Counted from the stretch's first letter, positions 43,504 through 55,719 are shown. The stretch: DNA of 64,000 nt from Acheta domesticus (GCA_031308135.1 JAHLJT010008756.1:99308230-99372229); one strand, 5' to 3'. Notes: a model not told the origin generated them from the letters alone. Numbers and translations are program-made.

Positions 43504-43915
43504 TACTACGCTCGCACTTTTTCTTGATCCTCCAGCTCCCTAGTGCTCGCTTAGCCCGGCACAGCACGGCTCGGCAGAAAATATGAGCTCCACTCGGAAC
43601 GTCACGGCTCAGTTTGCAGTGCTGCTCACCTTCTTCCCTTACAATTCGGACTTCTCAGTTTTCGCTCTCTCTTTCTAACGACCTCTGCGTACTGCGCTCC
43701 TTCTTGTTACTGAATAATTTCTACAATTATTAATTATTTTTTAAGAATTTCAAAAAACTTTGAGTTGTTTCTCATTGCTATCCAGTCCAAGACGTGCTTT
43801 TACGCTGAGTTTTCTGTGGATGTTGACAGCACTGCACTGCCATGACGTAGACAGAACTCGCCTCCCCTCGCACCCCCCGCTGTGGAGTATCAAGAAAAAG
43901 TGCGCGTATAGTAGC
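43504..43915. repeat. MITE with about 32-bp terminal inverted repeats
   Basis: Left end TACTACGCTCGCACTTTTTC and right end inverse (GAAAAAGTGCGCGTATAGTA) match with a few changes over about 32 bp. The element is 412 bp and has no ORF. A TA is present at both borders. Family not assigned. Confidence 0.65.
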
Positions 43916-44212
43916 TGTTTCCTCTAATACGAGAAAGTAAGTGCTGTAGTAGCATCACTAGTTTCTCGTGAGTATAAAGGAGAGCTCTCCTTGGTGTCAG
44001 TACTTCCAAGATCGCACTTCACATAACGTTCTTTGTGTTTTAGTCTCTTATTGTACTTGTCACATAAAAGAGTAAAGAAAACTTGTTACCCACGAATTCA
44101 ACTGAATTGAATATTAATTATATTGTAGTTAGATAACATACACAGTTACCATGATTTTGCCACGTTCACCTGTGTTCGAGTTTGTTCTCCAATGGTGCGA
44201 TAAGATATATTT

Positions 44213-44265
44213 CTCTCCCTCCCTCCCTCCCCTCTCTCCCTCCCTCCCCTCTCTCCCTCCCTCCA

Positions 44266-44302
<37 letters not shown>

Positions 44303-44311
44303 TCTCTAACA
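44213..44311. repeat. Polypyrimidine CCCT/CT simple repeat
   Basis: CTCCCTCCCTCC blocks followed by a CT run, almost purely pyrimidine on the plus strand. Confidence 0.9.
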
Positions 44312-44500
44312 CTCTAAACTCTACCAAGTTTACATCATATCAGAGAGTGCAATTAATACTATCCGTTCCAAAAGTTTGAAAAAAATTGGAGCTATTTATG
44401 AGAAAATGGGGGTTTGAGCATTTCTGACAATGCGGAATTTTGAGCTATTAGAGAAAGAAGCTATTAATTTGTTGTATTAATAACTGGTATGATTTTCAGG

Positions 44501-45038
44501 TTGTTGCTATTTTCGGCATATTTGGTGCTTGTAGACGTGTCGAATTGTACAATTTGTGCATCACCGATGTGAAAGAAGAAGGTTCTGTTTTGATAGTAAA
44601 CATTAAAGTGACAAAAAATGACAAGCCCGGAATATTTACTATTGTATCCAGTTAAGAATTTAATTATGTTGAAGTCTGTAAAAAATACATTTACTTAAGA
44701 CCCTTCCATGTTAAACACAAAAAACGTTTTTGTTGTACAATCATGGCAAATGCAGCTGCAATCCAATTGGTATCAATACATTTGCGAAATTATCAAAAAA
44801 TATTGCAAATTTTTTAAAATTACCAAATGCAGAAAAGTACTCTGGTCATTCGTTTAGGAGAACATCCGCGGCGTTTCTCGCAGATAATGGTGGTGATACT
44901 ACTACACTTAAATGCCATGAAGGATGGCGGACTACAAGTGCAGCCGAATTATACATCGAAGAATCGGTGAATAACAAGATTCAAATAGCTAACAAGACAT
45001 TGGTAAGTGCAGAAAGCAAAGAAAAAACAAGCATTTGA
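44501..45038 (+). pseudogene. Crypton-like tyrosine recombinase, catalytic-domain relic
   Basis: The first block starts after an acceptor-like TTTTCAG: VVAIFGIFGACRRVELYNLC, then ITDVKEEGS and TKNDKPGIFTI. The R in GACRR-x-EL fits the first catalytic arginine. A stop and frameshift follow. From about 44740 the ORF reads GINTFAKLSKNIANFLKLPN, AEKYSGHSFRRTSAAFLADN, CHEGWRTTSAAELYIEESVN. GHSFRR gives H-x-x-R, and H...Y in CHEGW...ELYIEES gives the second His/Trp and the nucleophile Tyr. Animal Crypton elements use this enzyme to cut and rejoin DNA without terminal repeats. Broken coding makes this copy inactive. Confidence 0.65.
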
Positions 45039-45454
45039 GATATAAATGCACGTTCTGGAGTGTCACTGACCAATTTATCAAATTGTACACTTAATGTACA
45101 TGTTCACAAGAATTAATTTGATGTTTTTTTGTTCTTATTATGTTGTTCTTGTTATATTACCAAATAAAAACAAAATATAATTTTAAAGGAGTAATAAATT
45201 AATAAATCAGTTTTTAAAAGTAAGTTTTTTCATAACGTATTTGATTTCACTGCGAAAACTGCAATCTATTTATATGATACCATTGCCTTCTTTAAACTCC
45301 ATAACTGAAAATATATAGGGGCCGTGACTATTACGTCAGTGATGGCTCATATTTCGTGCAGAAATAGCGATGACGTGATGATTTGTGCAATAATATGCCA
45401 TACTATGAACGATTTTGTTAATGTAAAAGGGTTGTTTATAATACTGGTATACAA

Positions 45455-45597
45455 AAAAATGTACTTTTGGCGGTGATAGATGGCAGCTGGCAAGAAAGAG
45501 TATGTGGCAATTCCATATAGCTAGCGAAAACCCAAGGAAATAGAAAACTAATACGGGAAAGTCTGTGCCATTCTGTAGCACCACTAGTTTATTATTG
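45455..45597 (-). repeat. Modular GTATAC repeat, end-B fragment
   Basis: Reverse copy of the end: TTGGCGGTGATAGATGGCAG, then AAACTAATACGGGAAAGTCT, GTGCCATTCTGTAGCACCAC and TAGTTTA. Confidence 0.7.
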
Positions 45598-46598
45598 CAA
45601 TAACAGCGTTATAGAACCTTTATCCATTCTTGCTTCTTCGCGCGCAAGTCGCTTCACGTTCGACATCGCCACGTAGAGTCTTATTGTCGCTGTAGGCCTA
45701 TCTTCTTTCTTGTTTAAGTCCACGATGATCCGTGACCAAGTCGAAACTTCTAATTACTTTACAAACACTGCCTTTCTTGTCTTGCGCCTCAAGTGGGCAC
45801 CTATTTCAAACTGATTACCTTTCCCATGACAGAATAATATCCCTCTCACATTATTTTCTGTTACCTAACCTTGCAACTCACAATTCACTCATTTATGTCA
45901 ACTCTTGTAGCTCCACCGCGAAAATATTCTAAGTTCACTTTTCAGTTCACTCGCGAAAATAATACAAGTCCGAGTTTGCAATGGTACAAATATGTAAATT
46001 TTATAAGTTTCGGTTGCACTTCCGACGTCGAAATATTCTAAGTTCAAATTCAACGTTCACTCCCACGAAATATCACAAGTCCTGATTTGCTATTTAACTT
46101 CAAGAAATGTTCTAAGTTCCAATAAGTATCACTCGAACTTAACAAAGCGCGCCAGTTCACCACCATGACTCGAGACGGAATGCCTTTAATTTTAACGTGG
46201 TCAACCCTTCAAACCTCGCCATATTTGTCTCTCCGTTGTTTTAACAAACTCCGCAATGCATCCGCCGACGTCATCCTTCTTGTTCTATTTTTGAACCCAT
46301 CACAATCTTGTGGTAGTTATGATCTCCTCCTGCACCTGCTTCTAAACGAACTCATATATTTCTCGTCGCTACGGTGCCACACTGCGTGTTTGCACCCTAG
46401 CAACCCAGCTCTTGTGGTAACTAAGTTGTCACCTACTCCTGTCTCTGAACGAACTCGTATTGTTTGCGTTGCTACGGTGCCACTTGCGTGCCTGCATCAT
46501 AGAAACCCAAGTCTTGTGTTATCTACGATATTTCGTCCTAAATTTGCCCAAATAAACATCTGTTACATTTGGTATGTCACATTAATATATTAATGTGA
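45598..46598. repeat. Unclassified stretch with internal tandem repeats
   Basis: No gene recognised. Two internal patterns: GAAATATTCTAAGTTCA-like units repeated at about 45920-46110, and an imperfect tandem repeat of about 105 bp (46320-46420 and 46428-46520, sharing CGTTGCTACGGTGCCACnnTGCGT and AGCAACCCAG-TCTTGTG). The 142-codon ORF across it follows the repeat and shows no protein-like conservation. Confidence 0.45.
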
Positions 46599-46599
46599 T

Positions 46600-47584
46600 T
46601 AAATCGCTGCTAATGTAAATATCAATGACGTGAGAAACAAGTACAAAAATTTACATTTTTGTTATTTTTGTAAAAACAAAAGAATAGAGCAATATAGTGT
46701 TTATGTCATTTCATAGGGTACATTAGGCACTATTACTATCAAAAGTATAAAGGAAAAATTTTGACCCGTTTTTGAGAAAATCTTTTTGTAATTTTTTTAA
46801 AATAGCTCAAATTGCACGCAACATTCCACGAAAAGTACATGACAATGAAATAACTCACTTTGGAGAACAAATTTTATTTGGAGGGAAAATCTCTATCTTT
46901 AATTTTGTAGTTGTAGGTAGAGGCCGAAAAAACTTGAAACTTTTGCAATTTTCGAAAATTCAGAGTCAAGTTCAGTGAAAATATGACCTTCGCCACCTTA
47001 AAAAGAGTAATTTACTCTATTCTTACAAGAAATTTAAAGAAAAAATTTGGAGCTGTTTTTGAGAAAATTTTGAATATGTCCCGGGGTCTACATGTAAACA
47101 TTTTGAAGAATGTTTTTCAAAATCTCAAAGCTTCGACTAGAGCCATATCGTCAAGGGTTTCATCAATTTGAAAAAATTCTTAGGAGTGATATAGGCGCTA
47201 GTAGTGTTCACGGACGGACGGACGTTTTGCTTTCAATTGGTTTTTCAGTATCAAGGAGTTACAAAACAGGGATTATGGCTTCACCACGTGTTAGGGGATT
47301 TTTTAAATTTAGCAACTGGTTTTATCGACTTTTTGTTATCAGAGCCGGCAATGAATCTTTTTCTGCCGAAAATTCGTCGTTTTCTGCACAGCATTGCATA
47401 ACTTTCCCTGTACAGTAATCCCTCAACATTCGCGATAGTTGGGTTCCCAAAAAACAACGCGAATGTCAAATCCGCGAATGTTGAGTCTATATTTTAATGA
47501 AAAACGGTGGGTTAGGTTCCTGGATATCGAAAAAGAAGAAAAATATTTGACAAACAATTACAGTAGAACTGTGTAAGCGCAGCT

Positions 47585-47654
<70 letters not shown>

Positions 47655-48570
47655 CATCATCCTTCTCGTTCTAATATCCAAATATGGAAGAGTTGCTGCT
47701 TGTATTTTTTTTTTTTTAATTTCAAAATCATTTGCATGATCGGATCACATTCGAATCCCCTTTCCACTAGAATTTGTTGAAACATTAGAACGCCATTACG
47801 TTTTGACTTTGAAGTTGCTTCAGGACACAGTTTCGCTTCCCTTACTTCATCATTACGTTCGAAGAGGTTTCTTTCGCTGATGATCTTCAGAAGCTCCTGT
47901 ACAATGAGCTCATTATAATGAGAGTTGCACAGATCCTGAATGTCTTTTCTGTTAATGTGGCCAAAACCCAATTTGAGGCAATTGAATTGAACTATTTTAA
48001 GATTGTGTCATTTTATTAATGTGAATGACCATTCCGCCTTTGGCATTTTTGCGGAACATGATACTTTGAGGTCCGGAGTCTGACGAGTTAGTTTCCAGGA
48101 TGATGCTGATAAATGAAATATGCTCGCTTCCAAAGAAAATGTAGTACGACTAAAAGGCCCACTCGCGAATTTTGAAGTCGCGAATGTTAAAACCGGTAGC
48201 ATTTTTCAAATCGCGAATGTTTGAAACTCGCGAATAGCGAATTCGCGAATTTCGAGGGATTACTGTATTACGTATACTACTCCGTATATACGTATGTATA
48301 CGGGAAAGTAAAAAATGACCCCAAATGAACTTTACGTCACATTAAAGGGGGCAATTAGTACTATCCGTTCGAAAAGTTTGAAGAAAAAATTTGAAGCCAT
48401 TTATGAGAAAATGGCGTTTGAGCGTTTCTGAAAATGCGGAATTTTGAACTACTTTTCACAGAATACTGTTTAATTCTCGAGAAACTTTATATGACATTAT
48501 TTAAAGCACACGTACTCGTGAATATAATAATGTGAACAAATCGGCGCTAATGTAAATATTACCACGGGTC
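46600..48570 (-). repeat. Modular GTATAC repeat split by a Tigger-like insertion
   Basis: Module cores at about 46760 and 47050, end A reversed at 48280-48310 (CGTATATACGTATGTATACG). 48311-48570 is a further module fragment in plus-module orientation (AAAATTTGAAGCCATTTATG). The Tigger-like element (47413-48265) sits in the CATAACTTTCCCTGTA stretch close to end A. Confidence 0.65.
47413..48265 (-). mobile_element. Tigger/pogo-like DNA transposon relic with TA duplication
   Basis: Terminal inverted repeats CAGTAATCCCTCAACATTCG (left) and the inverse of CGCGAATTTCGAGGGATTACTG's core (right end 48265), flanked by TA on both sides. The interior has a (TA)n run (47588-47652) and a 104-codon minus-strand ORF (47657-47971) reading INRKDIQDLCNSHYNELIVQ, LLKIISERNLFE, ATSKSKRNGVLMFQQILVER. 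The ORF is shared with the copy at 14332-15226, so it is a transposase C-terminal remnant by inference. No DDE region. Confidence 0.65.
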
Positions 48571-48574
48571 ATTC

Positions 48575-49780
48575 CATATTAAATCAACACAGTTTTAATT
48601 AAAATTTTACCTCACCATTTTAGATTCAAATGAAATTTGTCACATATGAACATATGAATGAAAAATAAGAAAACTACAAATTTTGAGTGAGATATTTCCA
48701 CCCGTTTGTGAAATACAGCCATGTAAAATTTTACAAAATTGGGTTCCCGAAATTTTTTAAATTTATGTAGAACGTCTCCAAATTAATTTAGAGAGCTGGA
48801 ACAGGTGTCATTTTGCAGCTTTCATTGTGGCCTTTTATATGATATACAACTCAATAGGGGTTGGGTACAAAATATTTTTCAAATTTGAATTTAAAATTTT
48901 GTTTTTGAGTTTTTCCAAAATGCTCACCTTCAAAAAAAATTAAAATATTCTAAAATAATCCATATATGTTTCCAAACAGATTGTGCAAGTTTAATCATGG
49001 GACTGCAGTGGGTTCATATGGTAATATTTACTTAAAATGCACAATATTTACGTACTCTAGATTTTACTGATTTAAAATGCGTTTTATTTCGAATTATAAT
49101 TCCTATAGCTCGACCAAGCGAAGAATGAACGAGGCGATTGCGGCGCGTCGTTGAACGAACAGAGTAAACACGGGTCTGTACAGTCAGTTTCGCTGACAAA
49201 AGTCGCGTGGAGCATGAAGCGAGTTGTTTATCTGTGTAGCTTTGGGAAATACGAGTTATGGATGAATTCAAACATTTTGTATTCTTCTGCATTCGTCTTT
49301 TTTTACTTTATGCAATAAAGAACTAAAACATGAAATTTACTGTCATAAGTATTAAAAATATTCTTCATTACAATATTTTAGAGTATTTGGATGTAGAACA
49401 AGTATATGAATTAACAGTACAAATTGTCTGCTCATCAAAGGAATTCAATCAAAATTGAATTATTCTGCAGAGAAAAATAAAATTTTATTTGTTCTAATAT
49501 GAGGTGCAGACACGTCCAAATACAGTTAAAATATTAATTGGGAAGATAGCAGATTTTAGACAAAATAAATCGCGCTTTACCCGAAACAGTTTGGCAGGGT
49601 CCCATTTTTAACTGGATTTGAGTGTTCTTATACCTCCGTCTCTGTCGCTTCGGCTGTGAACACAGACGGTGGCGCGCTCCTGAAAACATCATTCTCAACT
49701 TGGTCAAGTTATAATATATACAAATTATTAATTTAGTGTTTTTTGTTGGCGTGTGTGTTATGCTTTATTGTCATCATCAA
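48575..49780. other. No gene recognised
   Basis: AT-rich DNA. 48575-49060 starts GGGTCATTCCATATTAAATC and has long T/A-biased stretches that look like a degraded dispersed repeat, but I see no second copy in the window. 49060-49780 has no features apart from short low-complexity runs. Confidence 0.4.
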
Positions 49781-49784
49781 AATT

Positions 49785-49985
49785 ATATTTTGCCCCTATG
49801 TTTTGGCTGCTCAAAAACATCTTTAACTTTTTTTATTGTACCTAGTTTACAAACGGTGGCCATTTTGTTTCACGCAATGCGCCATTTTTTGCGTTCACAG
49901 ACACTCTTTTCTAAATTACTGCGCTGTAGGTTGTTCTAGCATTCTGGAATAAAAAGCATTCGATTCAGTGTATTCTGGCCTGTAA
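49785..49985 (+). repeat. Inverted-repeat arm flanking the Copia insertion (left)
   Basis: Sequence such as TTTGGCTGCTCAAAAACATC, GTTTACAAACGGTGGCCATT and AATAAAAAGCATTCGATTCA matches the reverse complement of 55135-55345 at roughly 75-80% by eye. The arms enclose about 5.1 kb including the whole Copia element. They may be terminal repeats of an older element or two opposed copies. Confidence 0.6.
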
Positions 49986-50486
49986 ATCGAAATACTAGTT
50001 ACCTATCTTCTACGTTATTATCTGGGAAATATTTGCAACCAAATCTATGGAACGCGAATGAACGGAATTCGATTTTCAGAGAGTAATTTCTCAAAGAAGG
50101 AATAGAATCATAGCATTAATTTTTTCTGTGCTTTTACACATAACAGTGTATTACTTTTTGTAAAATATCATTGGTATATAACGTACCACTTGACAATTAC
50201 ACCCTCTTGATAATTGAAATTTTAGATTTTTTCCAAATTTTGAATTGTAATATCTGTTGGGGGACCAGATACAAACCCGAAAATTGCACACATACACTAT
50301 CATACCAAACTTCAGTAAAAATTTCAACTTTTAGATTTAATTCGGAGTATTTTAAAAAAATGATAACTTAGGGGGAAAACGAGGCTTCATTTCCACATCG
50401 AGAATACGTTGTAGTAATCACATTATTTCGAAGTTATTTTAAATAAAAATCTACAATGATTTAAAATAATTAATTTTGCTTTATAT

Positions 50487-50695
50487 TGTTAGTATGCAAA
50501 GAAAAATGCAGACAGCAACGCCATCTGTGTACGTATCTGAGAACTCTTTGAACTGAGAAGAGGTCGAGTTCGTCTGTCGAGGCAGTGCAGTGCCAGTGCG
50601 TGTTCGGGTTTGTTTTGTTACGGACGTTTGTGAATACTATTACCTTGTATATTTAAGATCAGTAATAAATAACGTTTATACAAAACAAATTAATA
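50487..50695 (+). repeat. Copia 5' LTR
   Basis: 209 bp, aligned end to end with the 3' LTR. Carries GTATCTGAGAACTC, CAGTGCAGTGCCAGTG and a tail TATATTTAAGATCAGTAATAAATAACG; the AATAAA is the likely polyadenylation signal. Confidence 0.88.
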
Positions 50696-50710
50696 GGTTA
50701 TGGGCCCAGG
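50696..50710 (+). other. Primer-binding site (initiator tRNA-Met internal fragment)
   Basis: GGTTATGGGCCCAGG directly follows the LTR. Copia-type elements are known to prime from a cleaved half of initiator tRNA-Met with this sequence. Confidence 0.8.
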
Positions 50711-50769
50711 CCACGTGTGAATCGTATTCTCTAGTGAGTGGAGCCGAAATTGAACGTCCGAAGAAAACG

Positions 50770-53700
50770 TGCTGGATTTTTTTATATACGTTTGAACTGG
50801 AACTTTGTTGAAGGACCTGAAGACTGGGCAAAGTGGAAGTGGCATACTTCGATGGTGTTGCGTGCATATGAACTTGAAGACATTGTTAAAGGTTCGCGAG
50901 CGTGTCCTGATTCGGGAGTTTATGCAACTGCGACACAAAAGGTAATTCATCAGCAATGGAAAAAGGACGACGCAAAAGCGGCAAGTTTGTTAGCAAGTGC
51001 GCTAGGAAAAACTATTGCCGAGCTCGTTGCACCAGTGTTGACTTGCATCAGTGACTTGCACCAGTTGACTTGCACCAGTGCTGCAGAGACAAAACTGAGT
51101 GTGCGGTTTGAACGCAGCAGTTCGCAACGGTTGAATATGCAGATCCAGTCATTTTTCCGCAGACAAAGAAGACATCAGTACGCATGTCGCGAAACTGCAG
51201 AAGTTGTTCGTGGATTTGAATGATGAATTGACGAATAATAATGAAAATACTTTGTCCGAAAGAATTTTGAATGGCCGTATCTTCTCTACGCTGGGAAAAG
51301 AATATGACAATTTTGAAGACTTGTGGGACGATTACGTCGGAAAATCAAACTGTGAATTTGTTGATTGAAAAATTGTGCACAACTGAATTGCGTGATCAAG
51401 GGAATGTCGAATCGACTGCGTTTGTTGCACGCGGTGGTCCTAACAAGAAGCCTTGTCATAAAAGTGACACCGGGGAAAAATCAAAGAATGTTCAACGTGC
51501 AAAACAGAAGTTTCCATGCCACAAATGTAAGCAGTTGGGTCATTGGGCAGCAGAGTGTCCGGAGAAGAAGACAGATGGCGCTGGTGGAAACAGAAGTCAG
51601 TCTGATACAAGGGTAGCATTTATGACGCATGTCATGGGTACCTCAGTCAGTAACTTTATTGAATCCGACACGTGGTACTGCGACAGTGGCGCCACTAATC
51701 ACGTCACCTCGAATAAACAGTATTTTACATCGTAAGAGAAGTTTGCCGTTCCTGAGTAAGATTTCGCTCGGGAAACGAGGTGTAAATATCCTGGCTCAAG
51801 GACAAGGAAGTGTGAACTTTCACGTACGTCTGAATAATGCTTGGTCGAATGCCATACTGAAAACGTTTTGAATGTTACTGAAGCAAGTGCCCATTTATTT
51901 TCCGTGAAAGTAGCTGCGAGAAAAGGTTTTTCTATGAGACATGATGATCGAAGTGTCAGCATTGAAGATAGTGTCACTGGAAAAAAGATGACACGATATG
52001 TTAGTCATGGTCTGTATGTATTGAACATGCGCATTGTGAAGCTGACGCAACACGTTCAAGTGAATATGGTGACATCATCGCAGACATTGCAAGTTTACCA
52101 TGAAAGGTTTGGCCATCAACATAAACATGTGAAGAGCGTCCTGAAGCAGATGAACATCAACGTGGACGAAGGCAAGGAAGAATTCTGCGATGGATGTGCA
52201 CTGGGAAAAATGCATAAGTTGCCATTCAAGAAACGAATGAATCGACCAATGGTAACTAGAGAACAAATCCATGCCGATGTAAACGGACCCATGTCGACTG
52301 AATCTCTCGGAAAGGCGCACTACTTCGTATGTTTTAGCAAATATCGTAGAGTTTTCTTTTTGAAACAGAAAAGTGAAGTATACACTGTTTTGGAGCAGTT
52401 TTTGAATGAAGCCAAAATGGACATGTTATCAAGCAACTGTGGTGTGATGAAGAAAAGAATCTGACAACAAGAAGGTCCCTAAACTGCAAGCAAGCAGGGG
52501 CATAGAACACTGCATTACTGCGCCGTATACACAACAGCAAAACGGTGTTGCGGAGAGTGAAAATCAAACCATTGTCGAGTGCGCGCGTTCCATGTTGAAG
52601 CCAAGCAAGATGTCAAAAGAACTGTGGGCAGAAGCATGCAAAACTGCCACATACCTCCTGAATCGCACTGGAAAGTCTCCCATTGAAATGAAGTCTCCTT
52701 ATGAATTGTGGCATGGACGACCAGTAGGAAGTCTTAATCATTTGAAAACTTTCGGAACAGAAAACGTGCACATCAACAAGAACTTCCGCTCTACGACAAA
52801 GCTGTTCATGGACATCTGGTTGGATACGTGAACGACAGGGATAGATTCAGGGTCTGGATTCCGACTCAAAGGAAGATAGTCCTGAGCCACGATGTGAGAT
52901 TCAAGACTGAAGTTGTCTGCAATGTGCGCGTCAATACCAACAAGCTTGAAAATTCATGTGAAAAACTTGCATCATCCGATGTACAAAAGCCAGAAGTCAA
53001 CGACGATGAAAAGGAAGAAGAATGAAGTGAAGCTGAAGAATTTGTACCAGTGTCCAGCTCCGGAGGAAGTGATGTTCCGGCTGAAGATGTCAAAGAAGAA
53101 ACAAGGAAAAACAAAGATGAATCGAAGAAACCATGGTGGATGACCAGTGGAGATTTTGTCTACATGGTCGGATCATCGATCACTGAAAACAAGAATACAA
53201 ATTCCTACATTGAAGTGCAGCAGTTTCCTGACAGAGAAGAGTGGTTGAAGGCTCTTAAAGAATTGGATTCTTTAGAGAAAAATGATACGTGGGTGTTGGT
53301 CGAACGTTGTGCAAATCCTGAAGAATCGCTTGGTCTTCTGCCACAAATTATTGGACAGCGGAAAAATCCGCTTCAAGGCTCGATTTGATTGGTCGCAAAA
53401 GATTTCGTACAAAGGCAGGGCACTGATTATGAAGAGACATTCAGCCCTGTTGCACGATATGAAACCATTCGGATCTTGTTGGCGATGGCTGCTGCATTTG
53501 GAATGAAGCTCGCTCAATTTTATGTCAAAACCGCTCTTTTGAATGGCGTGCTTGAAGAAGACATGTATATGGAACAACCGGAAGGTTTTGAGGACAATAC
53601 TGAACGAGTGTGTTACGTGAAGAAAAGTTTGTGGCCTAAAACAAGCGCCGCGCTGCTGGAACAAACGATTTGAGAAGTTTACGAAGAATGCTGGATTTAA

Positions 53701-54650
53701 AAACAGTAATACTGATCCACGTCTGTTCTGCCGAAAGAGAGATGGAAAACATATGTTGCAATTTTCGTTGATGACGGTGTGGTTGTTGCAACTGATATAG
53801 AAGAACTTGAGGAATTCATGGAAATGTTACAGCAGGAATTTCATACAAGGGGATCTCTCAGAAACGTCTTGGGCATGAGAATACAGCAAAATGAAGAAGG
53901 ATCAATAACAATTTATCAAGAAGACTACACACGAAAGGTTTTGGAAAGATTTGGAATGGCCGAGTCTACTCCAATTGGGCGCGATGACAACGATGAAGGA
54001 GAAAAGGTCACAGCCAAGGTACATTTTCGTGAGGCAGTAGGTTCTTTAATGTACCTGACTAAAGTTACACGTCCTGATAGTGCTTTCGCAGTTAATAAAG
54101 CACTCGCACCATGGAAAATCCTACAAATCATGATTGGAATCAAGTGAAAAGAATATTTCGATATTTGAAGAGCACTGTAAACTATGGAATCGTCTTCAGG
54201 AACGGTCAAGGTTTGAAGGTCTACAGTGATGCTGACTACGCCGATGACAAGATGTTCAATGACAGGTGATGCAGACAATGACAATGACAGTCAGTTGCAG
54301 AAGTCAGTGGCAACGTCGACTACAGAAGCTGAAATAATAGCAGCAAGTGAAGGAGCTAAGTATTTAATCTAACTGAAAAGATTACTATCTGAATTGCTGG
54401 AAACTGTGGAAAAATCTCCTCCGCTCTACATCGATAATGGTGCTCTAAAACTAGCTAAAAATCCAGAATATCATCGCAGATCAAAGCACATCGCAGTTCG
54501 CCATTTCTATGTAAGGGAGAGATTCTTGAATGGAGAGCTGGATTTGGAGCACATAGACAGCACCAATTAGCTTGCTGATCTATTGACTAAACCTCTGGAG
54601 AGGACTAGATTTGAGATGCTACGTAAGAGGATTGGGATACAGAAGATTGC
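50770..54650 (+). pseudogene. Copia Gag-Pol remnant (gag, PR, INT, RT, RNase H)
   Basis: Domains appear in Copia order across several frames. Gag (FVEGPEDWAKWKW; zinc knuckle CHKCKQLGHWAAEC at about 51515). Protease (WYCDSGATNHVTS, about 51674). Integrase: the HHCC region HERFGHQHKH...CDGCALGKMHKLPF, one Asp in IHADVNGPM, and the Glu region QQNGVAESENQTI near 52540; the second Asp block is lost in LSSNCGVMKKRI then a stop. RT: VQRQGTDYEETFSPVARYET, then FVDDGVVVATD at about 53766. RNase H: VYSDADYADD and STTEAEIIAASEGAKYL. At least half a dozen stops or frameshifts break it, so it cannot make a polyprotein. Confidence 0.85.
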
Positions 54651-54717
54651 GTCCACAGATTGTTAAATATAGTTTATTTAATGTAGTTTGTGTTCATTTG
54701 ATTTTTTTTTTTCTTTT

Positions 54718-54725
54718 GGAGGAAG
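54718..54725 (+). other. Copia polypurine tract
   Basis: GGAGGAAG immediately before the TG of the 3' LTR, preceded by a T-rich run, the usual plus-strand primer position. Confidence 0.65.
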
Positions 54726-54931
54726 TGATAGTATGAAAAGGAAAATGCAGACAGTAACGCCATCTGTGTACGTATCTGAGAACTCGAACTAAGAAGAGGT
54801 CGAGTTCGTCTTTCGAGGCAGTGCAGTGCCAGTGCATGTTCGGGCTTGTTTTGTAACGGACGTTTGTGAATACTGTTACCTTGTATATTTAAGATCAGTA
54901 ATAAATAACGTTTATACAAAACAAATTAATA
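54726..54931 (+). repeat. Copia 3' LTR
   Basis: 206 bp; matches the 5' LTR except for about ten substitutions and a missing TTT-type triplet near GAGAACTC. It is followed directly by the TATAT target duplication. Confidence 0.88.
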
Positions 54932-55134
54932 TATATTAATAAATATAAAAGTAGCCTAATATACGTTTCAATAGTACGTACTTTAAAACAAACTTACAAC
55001 TTGACATCTACGTTTGTATTTGAAAATATGGTCACGATGTTCAAAGCTGAACGGGCCAAAGAAAATTATTTATAAATTACAAAAAATAAATTCAGTTTTT
55101 TGTTTATTTTTTCGCGTTTAAATTTGCCATTCTG

Positions 55135-55345
55135 CTTACTATTTCTGAGCGTTTCTACATTGAATGCTTTTTACTACAGAACGCTTAAACAACCTAGAGC
55201 GGAGTTATTTAGAAAAACAGTAAATGTCTGCAAACGGGAAAAAAAGGCGCACGACATGAAACAAAAATGGCCGCCATTTGTAAACCAGGAACAATAAAAT
55301 AAAGTTGATGTTTTTGAAGAGCCAAAGCATGGGGAAATATATGTG
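55135..55345 (-). repeat. Inverted-repeat arm flanking the Copia insertion (right)
   Basis: Reverse-complement partner of 49785-49985. Both arms share the GGCGGCCATTTTTG-type stretch and the AAAAGCATTCAATG stretch; see the left arm. Confidence 0.6.
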
Positions 55346-55719
55346 CAAAATATGAAATTTTTTAGATGGTCGAGCGACCAGTTCTGGACCACTTAAAATG
55401 GATTGACCCGACCTGAAAAGTAGATCGCACTGCTCTTAGCAAAACGTACAAGGAAGGAGACATTAGATTGCAACGGTAAGATAGAGTCACCGTTTACATG
55501 CACGATCTAGAGAGTTGTTACGATCTAGAGAAATTGACTGAAATTCGCACCTTCTCTCTTGCATGCACAGTTATGTCGATGCAGACAAATCGTTACGTTT
55601 TATTGTATCGTATAAATCTGGCTTTACGCCATTGTTGGACAGATGTGTGTGCACAGGCAGGTTGGAACATGTCTTGGCATGCTTCGGCCTCCGTTACCTC
55701 CTAAGCTCGTGATGTGAAA

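Larger units (their letters stand above)
50487..54931 (+). mobile_element. Copia-type LTR retrotransposon, complete structure, dead coding
   Basis: LTRs at 50487-50695 and 54726-54931 begin TGTTAG/TGATAG and end TTAATA. A perfect 5-bp target duplication TATAT borders the element (50482-50486 and 54932-54936). PBS GGTTATGGGCCCAGG (50696-50710) matches the internal initiator-tRNA-Met segment used by Drosophila copia. A polypurine tract GGAGGAAG (54718-54725) precedes the 3' LTR. The LTRs differ at about ten positions plus a 3-bp indel. Confidence 0.9.

Noticed and set aside
46165..46593. 142-codon plus-strand ORF
   Set aside because: It spans an imperfect tandem repeat, has no recognisable motif and looks like chance.
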